Assembly (NCBI GenBank): GCA_003243255.1 | Contig: QFQM01000063.1 | Span: 1-23,579, forward strand | Direction: 5' to 3' | Source of the DNA: Flavobacterium psychrophilum | GTDB lineage: Bacteria > Bacteroidota > Bacteroidia > Flavobacteriales > Flavobacteriaceae | DNA length: 23,579 nucleotides | Translations under genes and position numbers: made by a program | Notes under the pieces: generated by a model | What the model was told of the DNA's origin: nothing | Database searches by the model: none | Seen by the model: only the letters and a program-made list of their open reading frames with translations | Shown here: piece after piece, positions 7,428-16,500 of the stretch | Position numbering within the stretch: the first letter of the stretch is position 1 | How the letters are laid out: every line of letters starts with the position of its first letter

Positions 7428-10337
7428 TTATTTCTTAATTATTCTAAGCGCTTTATTACTGTTATTAACTTTGACAAAATATATTCCTGAACTGTATTCT
7501 GAAATATTAATCTTGTTTCCATTACCTTCCAGTATCTTAACGCCTAACAAAGAAAATACTGTCCATTGTGCCTCTTCAGATAAATTAAATATTCCTGTAG
7601 AAGGATTTGGATAGATAATAAGCTTAGACAATTCATTTTCAGGGATACCCACTGTACACTCGTGAACCATAAAAGAGACTTCTTTTGTATCACTACCATA
7701 CTCATTAGTAACAGTTAACGAAACCTCTTTATCACCTTCTGTACTGTAAACAACAGAATGAGGACCGGCACCTGTAGCAGTAGCAGGGGCTGCTCCTTCA
7801 CCAAAATTCCATTCATATTCATCAACAGTACCTAAAGAGACTGAAGTAAAAGTTACCGGCTCATCCAGACAGCCCATTTGCGGACTGAATTCAAAATCTG
7901 CTGTTGGGGCAGCTCCGGTAAGCACAAATTCCATCTTATTGATATTAATGTCGGCCTGATTGAAGTACAGAGTAATTACATGAACACCTTCGGTTAAAGC
8001 AATATTAGAAGCGGTTGCTGTTTGCCATGCCTGGAAACCACCGGTATTTTGTATGGCTACAGTGCCTGTAACATCAACACCATCTACCTGAAGATGAATT
8101 GACTTATTATTGTACGGTGTAGAAATCCTGAAGTTAATATCATAATTTCCTGTATTATTTACCTGAGCGGTATATTTAAGCCATTCATTAGCTGCTACAT
8201 AGGCAATATTATATCCACCTTCGTTACAAGCTTCAGTACCTACACCATCTCCCGGCCTGTATTGGGTATCACCTCCGCCATTACTGTCAAACACCGCTTC
8301 GGGGCCAATATCATAATTTTCTGCCTCTATAATACCCGGAATCTGTGCAGGTAATCCCTCATAAGGAGCATTTCCCAACGTTGTTTCTGTATAAAAAGCA
8401 GTATAGGTTACGGTTCCCGTTGCTGGAGCCTGAAAATTCTGGTTTGCAGCCCCTCCCTGTCCCCAATGGTCAAAATCATATCTTATGTTTCCAACATACT
8501 GGGGAGTTGGCGCATTAAGCGTTTGCAGTGTAGCATTAGCAACAACCTGTCTTGTTGCCGGTGCTGTAACCGGTTTTTGGTTAAGCTCCAGATTTAGCAG
8601 TGCCGGAGAACTTGTTACGGTAACATCTACCAGATTAGGATGAACATCAACAAATGTTGAAGCTGTCAGTCCATCACTATCAGTTACAGTTACTTTAAAT
8701 CTGTACCATACATTAGGCGTTTTTTCTCCCTGGTTGGATGCAATAAAATCACCTGATTTTACACCTACCGGGCTCGCTCCAGGATGTGAATGCCCGGCTC
8801 CCGGAACATCTTCATGAAAAAGATCTATACTCCAGCTAAACGCGCTGGCCGGCAGCTCTCCGTCTTCAATATCATTTGCAGTAGCTTCAAAATGAATGGT
8901 GTCATCTGCATTCCAGGTCAGGGTTGGTAAAGGAAAAAGAATTTGTACCTGAGGCGTATTCGTAAATGGTATAACTGTAAGCGTTGCCGCATTACTTGTT
9001 ACTGTCCCTGCAGTATTGGTTACTATAACCCTGTAAGCACCTGCATCAGCCATTTCGACCTCAGGGATAGTATAACTTGCTCCCGTAGCACCCGGAATAT
9101 CCACATTGTTATATTGCCATTGGTATGTTAATCCCAGTCCACTCGCATTTACACTGAAAGTTACGGGATAGGTTTCCATTATAGTTTGTGACTGGGGATG
9201 ATCGGCAATAGTTGGAGCATCCGTCTCAATGTAATCAAGTTTGATGAGGTCTCCATTATTTCCGTAGCTGCAATAATAGATATAACCATCATTACCCAGC
9301 ATCATGCCCAATGCATACTGATGCGGCGAGGTATAAAATACAGTCGACGTTGGGTTGGCTACCGTTGGGTCAAAATACCTGATATCTACATTTACATAAT
9401 CTTTAAAGATAAACTTACCTTGTAAATTAGGATATTGAGGTGTTGCCGGATCGTACAAAACACCGTTTGTTATGGCGTTGCCTATACTTCCTGTTGCATA
9501 GGTAAATATAGGATTGGTAAACAGGTTTGTTTCGGTCTGCACTCCATCACCACCCTGAGGGTGTCCCCATGCATAATTGCGGATTGCAGGGTTACTGATT
9601 TCATTAATTTCTTCCCATGATGTGCCTACATCTAAAACATATAGTTTACCGGTAGAAGGACTTGGAACCAGCCTCCACGGATTTCTGAATCCATAAACCC
9701 ATATGCTCTGTCTTGTTACCGAACCGGTTCCATAAAATGGATTCCCGGGAGCAGGAAGACCATCCTCAGTAAGGCGAAGTATCTTTCCCTTATAGGTTTC
9801 TAAATCCTGAGAATTGGTGTTTTGCTGGCTGTCACCTACAGTTACATAAAGATATCCGTCAAAGAATTTCAGGTCGCCCCCATTATGAAAACCGCCTCCT
9901 ATTGGCTCTAACAATAATATTTCCTGATTGCTTAGTACCTGGTTATTGTCTGATATCTCATACCTTTCAATCCTGTGTCGTATTACAGTACCGTCATTTA
10001 TAGAATAGAACACATATAAATACCCATTATCAGCAAAATCAGGATGTAGTGTAAGGCCTAACAATCCCTGTTCGTTATTAGTAACTGTTGTTACTGTAAA
10101 TACTGTAGAAACAGCATCGTTTTGGTAAACTTTCACATTACCTCCCCTTTCGGCAATAAATATACGTCCGTCAGAAGATTGTTCCAGTGAAAGCCCTTCG
10201 CTTATCACAGCATTTGGAGTCAGATTTTCAGTGATGTACTGACTGTTTGCCTGTATCGAGATCAGTAGCATAAAAGCAATCAATAAGCATCGCAGCGTAT
10301 TGCTCTGACTGTACATTAATAATAATTTTTTTGTCAT
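7428..10337 (-). CDS. Secreted PQQ-type glucose/sorbosone dehydrogenase-like protein with CBM6, PKD and T9SS domains
   Basis: A 969-aa exported protein. Order: signal peptide (1-32), six-bladed GSDH beta-propeller (34-370), Ig-like domain (374-456), PKD-like domain (460-566), beta-rich segment (568-652), CBM6 (662-808), PKD (810-893) and a T9SS type A sorting domain with YPNP (909-912). GSDH landmarks are NEQGLLGLTLHPDF, GGGFHNGGDLKF (H151 at the place of the catalytic base), GKILRL and the PQQ-contacting GFRNPWRL (R218, N219). Members oxidise aldoses with PQQ and pass electrons to cytochromes or dyes, but many homologues are untested, so the substrate is inferred. ATG 10337 fits the promoter about 30 bases upstream; ATG 10316 would shorten the signal peptide region. 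The gene faces the GH81 gene, and both encode CBM6, which suggests action on the same polysaccharide. No PQQ synthesis genes lie in the window. Confidence 0.85.
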   Translation of the reverse strand: MTKKLLLMYSQSNTLRCLLIAFMLLISIQANSQYITENLTPNAVISEGLSLEQSSDGRIFIAERGGNVKVYQNDAVSTVFTVTTVTNNEQGLLGLTLHPDFADNGYLYVFYSINDGTVIRHRIERYEISDNNQVLSNQEILLLEPIGGGFHNGGDLKFFDGYLYVTVGDSQQNTNSQDLETYKGKILRLTEDGLPAPGNPFYGTGSVTRQSIWVYGFRNPWRLVPSPSTGKLYVLDVGTSWEEINEISNPAIRNYAWGHPQGGDGVQTETNLFTNPIFTYATGSIGNAITNGVLYDPATPQYPNLQGKFIFKDYVNVDIRYFDPTVANPTSTVFYTSPHQYALGMMLGNDGYIYYCSYGNNGDLIKLDYIETDAPTIADHPQSQTIMETYPVTFSVNASGLGLTYQWQYNNVDIPGATGASYTIPEVEMADAGAYRVIVTNTAGTVTSNAATLTVIPFTNTPQVQILFPLPTLTWNADDTIHFEATANDIEDGELPASAFSWSIDLFHEDVPGAGHSHPGASPVGVKSGDFIASNQGEKTPNVWYRFKVTVTDSDGLTASTFVDVHPNLVDVTVTSSPALLNLELNQKPVTAPATRQVVANATLQTLNAPTPQYVGNIRYDFDHWGQGGAANQNFQAPATGTVTYTAFYTETTLGNAPYEGLPAQIPGIIEAENYDIGPEAVFDSNGGGDTQYRPGDGVGTEACNEGGYNIAYVAANEWLKYTAQVNNTGNYDINFRISTPYNNKSIHLQVDGVDVTGTVAIQNTGGFQAWQTATASNIALTEGVHVITLYFNQADININKMEFVLTGAAPTADFEFSPQMGCLDEPVTFTSVSLGTVDEYEWNFGEGAAPATATGAGPHSVVYSTEGDKEVSLTVTNEYGSDTKEVSFMVHECTVGIPENELSKLIIYPNPSTGIFNLSEEAQWTVFSLLGVKILEGNGNKINISEYSSGIYFVKVNNSNKALRIIKK

Positions 10338-10365
10338 ATTTTTAATTGTAAATTTTAGTTGAAAT

Positions 10366-10399
10366 CAAAATTACCGATTTTAGAAACAAGTAATTTCAA
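10366..10399 (-). promoter_or_regulatory. Bacteroidota-type promoter of the GSDH-like gene
   Basis: On the minus strand, TAATTTTG (complement of 10366-10373) matches TAnnTTTG exactly. A TTG (complement of 10397-10399) lies 23 bases upstream, within the 17-23 spacing reported for Flavobacterium. The start site would be near 10359, giving a leader of about 22 bases before ATG 10337. Confidence 0.6.
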
Positions 10400-10423
10400 T
10401 GTAGACATTTTCGTACGTAATAG

Positions 10424-10435
10424 TGTATCGATACA
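10424..10435. promoter_or_regulatory. 12-bp perfect palindrome upstream of the GSDH-like gene promoter
   Basis: TGTATCGATACA is a perfect 12-bp palindrome about 25 bases upstream of the presumed TTG element. A short palindrome CGTACG is nearby at 10412-10417. It could be an operator for a dimeric regulator; no evidence beyond the symmetry. Confidence 0.3.
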
Positions 10436-10449
10436 GAATTCATTTCAAC

Positions 10450-10483
10450 TCAAAAAGCAAGAAAGCCGGCAGTATTGCCGGCT
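10450..10483 (-). terminator. Rho-independent terminator of the PhoD-PhoX gene
   Basis: A perfect 8-bp GC-rich stem (AGCCGGCA / TGCCGGCT, 10464-10471 with 10476-10483) has a 4-base loop. On the minus strand it is followed by the T-rich stretch tttcttgcttttt. It lies about 36 bases beyond the stop of the PhoD-PhoX gene, so the upstream GSDH-like gene is transcribed separately. Confidence 0.8.
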
Positions 10484-10518
10484 CTCCTTTCAAAAAACAA
10501 TTTACCTAAACTAAACTA

Positions 10519-13500
10519 TTATTGCTTTTTCAGTAGTTTGTAAGTTCCTGTTTTATTACCCACATGTACGCGGATAACAAACACCTGCTCACCGGCAACT
10601 CCTGAAAGATTAAGTTCAACTTTCTGGTTTCCTGCTATTGACTGGCCTTTGGTTTCAGACACTTTCCTGCCTGTAATATCAAATACCTCAACAATAACAT
10701 CATTACCTGCTTCATTGTTAACCTCGATTGTAACAGCACCGTCAGTAGGGTTTGGATACATGGTTACCATACCTTTAAGTGGGTTTTCTGTTCCAAGTAC
10801 TTCCTCAACAAGTATATAGTCAGCTTTATCAGCTGCTGCACTTGTTCCTGCGATGTTAGAAGTAACTAGACTTACATTGTAAGTACCCGGTGTGTTATAT
10901 GTAACTGTAGGTGAAGCCTCTGTAGAGGTAGCAGGTTCACCGCCTTCAAATGTCCATGCCCATGCAGTTGGGTTATTGGTACTAAGGTCGGTAAACGTTA
11001 CTGTTTCACCTTCATTGATAGTTGTTACGTTAGCCTCAAAATCTGCTACAGGAGTATGTGCTCCAAGATCTCTATCCAATGAGAATACAACTGATGCCGA
11101 TTTGTTAAAGTTAACATCTCCAAAAGTAGCGTCCTGCTGTGCAGCATTGTTTCCGCTAGGGTGCTGAACAGAGAAGAATCCATATTTGAAGTCCGGAGTA
11201 AAGGTTAAACCTGTTGGTTCAGAACCTGCAGGCATAGATGCAAACAACTTGATATTAGGATTTGATTGCTTATGATCCGGACGGATAACCCAGATATAAT
11301 TCAATCCACCATCCTGAAGTACCCAAAGGTTACCTTTGTCATCAAAAGTAAGGTTGTCATTTCCATCTCCCCAAGGTTCGCTTACAGAACCATTCGCAGT
11401 TTCGATATTATAGTTCATACCTCCTGCAAAAGTTTCAAACTCGGTAATGGTGTCACCATTATCTCTAAACCTGAATACTCGGTTCTTACCTTTGGTAGTA
11501 AAATATATCTTACCATCCAGTGGGCTTATCTCACAATCTTCAACTCCGTTAAAGTTAGTACCTCCCAGTGTTCCCGCTACGGTATTAAGGTTATTACGGT
11601 CTGACTGAGTAGTATTAGGTACCTGTACCCAAGTTGCAGTTGCTGAGCTTGGCTCATCGTTAGATAAAGCAAGATCAAGCTTAAGTACAAATACTTTTCC
11701 TGATGTTAGGTTACCAGGAGTATCGGCTACAAATTTGTAAACACAATGTGTACCACCATCTTCACCATAGTAAGCCGTTTTCTGGTCAGCAGATACAACT
11801 ATGTTTTCGTGATTCATACGACCAAGAGCCCAAAGTTTTTCCTGTTTACCATTTCCGTACTCTTTTACAGCAGCAGTAGCAGGATCAATTTCAACAAGCC
11901 ATCCTAAATCCTGATAACCGTCTCCGTTAGCATCTCCTGCAGCTGTGTCTTCTTCCGCTGTAATGATAGTGCCCCATGGTGTAAGACCTCCCGAACAGTT
12001 TCTTGAAGTACTTACAAGATCCTGATTATAGAAATCTACAGCCTGAGAGCTTTCAACAACCCATAGGTTAGTATCTTCATTTAAATGAAGATTTAGCATT
12101 GAAACACCACCCGGACTGTTTTCCTGATTTACAGAAAGGTAACCTTCTGTACTGCTTCCTGCTTTTGGTATATAAGCCGTGTAATCGTGATTACCCGGTA
12201 CATTTCCACCACCTATAGTATACTGCTCACCTTCTTTGAAAATCAATTGGAAACGATGATCTTCAGAGATAATTAAATGATTTTGCTGAGCCGTAGGTGT
12301 AATAGATTCAAAACATCCAATATGAGGTGCATCACAGTTTACCGCAAGATCCTGAGTATTCTGAACATAAAGGTCAAAACCTATATCAGAACTTGACTGA
12401 TCACGGTTATGCATTTCTACTGAAATCCTGTTTATACCATCTACAAATACTGTTTTAGGAATTTCGTATACATAATACCTCTTCTCATCAGCACCGTCAA
12501 TAGTATTTGTCGAGTGCGTAAGATAATCTATAACGCCTGTTGGCATATTATCTCTGATTACCTCAACACCGTTTACATAAACTACAGCACCATCATCTCT
12601 TCTCAATCCAAAGTCTACTTCATCTGTAAGACCGGCAAGATCAATCTGGATATCTCTTGAGAAATATGTTGTGATGTATTTATTAGCTGAATCCGGTCCG
12701 AATGATACAACTGTATTCATAGGATCGCCATAACCAAGCGGTGCAACACCTTTTTTCCATTCAGTGTTGTTAAATGCAGGTGTGCTCCATGTTGTTCCCT
12801 GGTCGGTTCCGTTATCAAGATACGTCCATTCTGACCCTTTAGGTAGCGGATAAGCAGCAGGTGCCAATGGAGGCAGGTTAAAGTCTACCGCCATATCAAA
12901 CCCAAGGTCTGAACTGTTTGCTGCAGCCTGGTGAAGCTCAACAGCAATAACGTTCTCACCTGTTTGTAACAGGTTCTCTGTTGTAAATTCGTAGAATGTA
13001 GTTTCAGCAGCATCATTTACAGCAGCTAACGCCGTTGTAGACGAAGTGATTTCTCCCTGAGGCATATTGTCCCTGAAAGCTTCTACACCGTTTACATATA
13101 CTACTACCCCATCATCTCTAAGTACTTTAAACTTAAGAGTTCCTATTGCAGAAGCATCTTCTACATTAAAGGTATGTCTTAAATAAGTAGTGATGTGTTT
13201 GTTTTGAGCATCAGCACCATAGCTAAGTGTAGTATTTTGGTTAGGATCACCATAACCAAGGATACCGTTACCAAATAACCATGAAGCATCATCATACTCA
13301 TTAGTTCTCCAGTCAGTACCAAGGTTAGCACCGCTGTCGTTATATTTCCAAATGCTTTGTGCAGCAATGGGGAAACTACCTACCGGATATTCCGGCTCGT
13401 TTTTCCATGCAAGGTATACCGGTGTACCATCAAGAGGCATTTCGCCAAAAGTAACGATATTACCAAGCTTAGTACCTGTAGCAGCAATCTCTAATGCTTC

Positions 13501-16500
13501 AGCAGGATTACCTTTTATTAGGAAATACGTTTGGGCAATCAGCTGTACATCGTTTAGATTAGTAAATATCTTAGAAAGGTCTGCTTTAGGCGAACCGTTT
13601 TCCATGTACAGCGCAGCCATTTTCCATGGCGTGCTCAGGTACAGGGTATCGTTAGCTGTTTCATTAAGTATATGAAGTACTTCTCCTCCAGCCTGTTTAC
13701 CTATAACAACGTTATTTTCTTTGCTTTCAATAACATCCGCAAGGAAAAGACCGTTTCTGTCATCATTCTTAACGCTCCAGTTACCGGTAACTTTGTTACG
13801 GTAAGGCGCTTCCATATCCCTTACAGGAGCCGTAGCAGGAATAATGTGTGCATTAGTATAACCTACTTCAACCTGTTGCGAACCGGCATTTACAATAAAT
13901 CCGTTATCATCATGGTTAAAGGTATAGTTATAAGGCAGGTCAGCTGTAGCTGCTGGCATTGTAAGATACATGTCTTCACGTATCTCTTCAATAGTCTTAG
14001 CCTTAGTCCATATCCTGAATTCGTCAATAGTACTTCTCGTAGGAGAGTTGTTAGCCACGTTTTTACCCAGTGCAAGGTTATTTGCATTTGGCGTAAACTG
14101 GGTTACAGGCATGCTGCTCATTAATTCACCATTGATGTAGAATTTAAATTCACCATTAGGTGTATAAGTAACAGCTGTGTGGTTCCACTCATTAACAGCC
14201 CATACCTTTGTAGAGTTAAGGCTGTTCCATCCTCCGGCAGCACCTTTACCCATAATTGTTTGCAGGGTCTGGTTGCCAAGGAATTCCATTTCCCAACCAA
14301 AGTTACCACCTGTAAGGCTTGTAAAGCCTACAAGTTTTGTATTAGCTCCTGCAGTTTGTGTTAAACGTGCCCAAAGCTCAATAGTAAACGGACCTGAAAG
14401 AGCCTGGTTAACACCTTCTTTAGGGATAAGCACTTCGTGTCCCTGACCTAGTTCAAGGGTACCTCCCTGCTCTGCTATAACTGAATTTACGTCAGTCTCG
14501 AAAGCAAGATAGTAGTTACCCGCAGTAAGGGCAACATTCTCGAAATCAATTTTACCTTCTACAGATACTCCCGTAGCTACGGTTTGATAGTTACTGGCAG
14601 GATCACCTTTTATTAGCATAAACTGCTCGGCAAGGTTATCTATCTGTGTAGGGTTAGCAAATATTTTTGAAAGATCTGCCTGAAGTGTAGCCGTTTCAAG
14701 GCTAAGTGCATTAAAGTTCCATCCTCCTTTTACATAAGAAGTGTTTTCTACAGTACCTAAAGGCAGTACAGTATTGTCTGTATTACGGCCTGTAACAAGG
14801 TTAGATGCAAAACTGTCAATATCAGCCTTAACATATAAGCCATTGTCAGTTTCATTTTTAATACTCCAGTTACCCGCTACTTTAGGGAAAGCCTCATTTA
14901 GATCGGCTACCGGGCTGGTAGCATCGATTATCTGGGCACTGGTATAAGCTATACCGTTAGCCTGAGTTCCTGTATTATCAATAGTACCATTATTTTCCTG
15001 ATCGAAAGTAAGGTTATAAACAAGATTATTGTCAGTTGTTTTAACACCATAGTGCATCTGAGCCTTAATTTCTTCAGCAGTTTTAACTTTGTTCCAAATA
15101 CGGAATTCATCCATTTTAGAAATCGTCTGGCTGTTGTAGTTTAAACTTCTTCCAATGGCAAAATTCCAGTTTGTATTTGGTACGAATGCAGCATAGGTAT
15201 TGGTAGCTTTAAGTTCACCGTTAAGGTATAACTTAATGCTTTCTCCCGGTTTAGCAGTAACAGCAACGTGGTTCCACTCACCTACTATAAGCTGGGTACC
15301 TGTGTTAATACTGTTCCAGTTATTCGTGTTAGTACCAAATACAGCAGATATACTGTTGTTATCCGGCATTTCAATTGAAAGTCCTGTTGTATTGTTATTG
15401 ATCCTTCCGTGATTAGATACCAGCGGAGTATTGTTACCCGGATCCTGAGTCATATTCACCCAGAACTCCATAGTAAACTCACCTGATAGTGTCGGGTTAA
15501 TATCAGCCGATGGTATAGCTACCTGATGACCACCTGTTAATGATAATGCACCACCTCTGCCTAAGCTGAAAGTAGCCACATCCCATGCAAGGAAATATTC
15601 GCCTTCCATAAGGTTTGCATTATGGAAAGTAACATTTTGTCCGTCAAAATCACCTTCACCAACAGTCTGGTATGATGTTTCAGTCTCTTTTTTGATAAGG
15701 AAATATTTTCCTGCCACATTAGCTATAGAATCGAACTTGGTTGCAAGAACCTCAGAAAGATTCATTTTTACTGAAGCAAACGGAGTGCTTACAGGATCAA
15801 TTTTCCATCCACCTTTAGCATAAGAAAGTGTAGAACTTCCCGGAACTGCTTCAAGAGTAGCATCATTCTTTTTACCTATAACTACGTTACTTGCATAGTT
15901 AGTAATATTATCCGGTAAAGAAAGACCTGCTGCATTAACAGCATTGTTTTTACTCCATTTACCTTTTACTGTAGTCTGATAATCAAGAGGCATAACAGCT
16001 ACCGGCGAAGTCGCAGGAGCAAGTGTTCCCCCGTTAAGAGTAATTACGTGAGGTACGCTACCTTTACTTGTAATAGTGTTAGCACCTTCTGTTGTAGGGG
16101 CAAAATCATAGTACAATGCAAGGTTTGTTTCAGTTCCCTGAAGCGCATAATGCATATGTTGTTTAATTTCCTCCGGAGTAAGGGCTTTTTCCCAAACACG
16201 CAGATCATCAAGCTCTGCCTGTACAGCACCTGTATACGACGGGCTGTAACCAAGGCCAAGACCCCATGTGTTGCCTACATACTGACCGAAGTTAGTTTGT
16301 GCAACAAACTCACCGTTTACGTAATATTTAAGCTGACCGTTTTTCACGGCAGTTACCGTTACATGGTTCCATTCGCCTACATTCCACGCAGCACCCTGCT
16401 CAGAAATTGTATTCCAGCCTGAAGTATTGTTTCCAATAACTACATTAAGCTTGTTACTGTCAGGGAACTCAAAAGAAATACCTGTAGAGTTACCGTTTAC

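Noticed and set aside
13672..14124. A 150-codon open frame antisense to the LamG region
   Set aside because: It is the reverse-strand shadow of the repeated LamG units. It shows no recognisable domain and its composition is typical of antisense frames.
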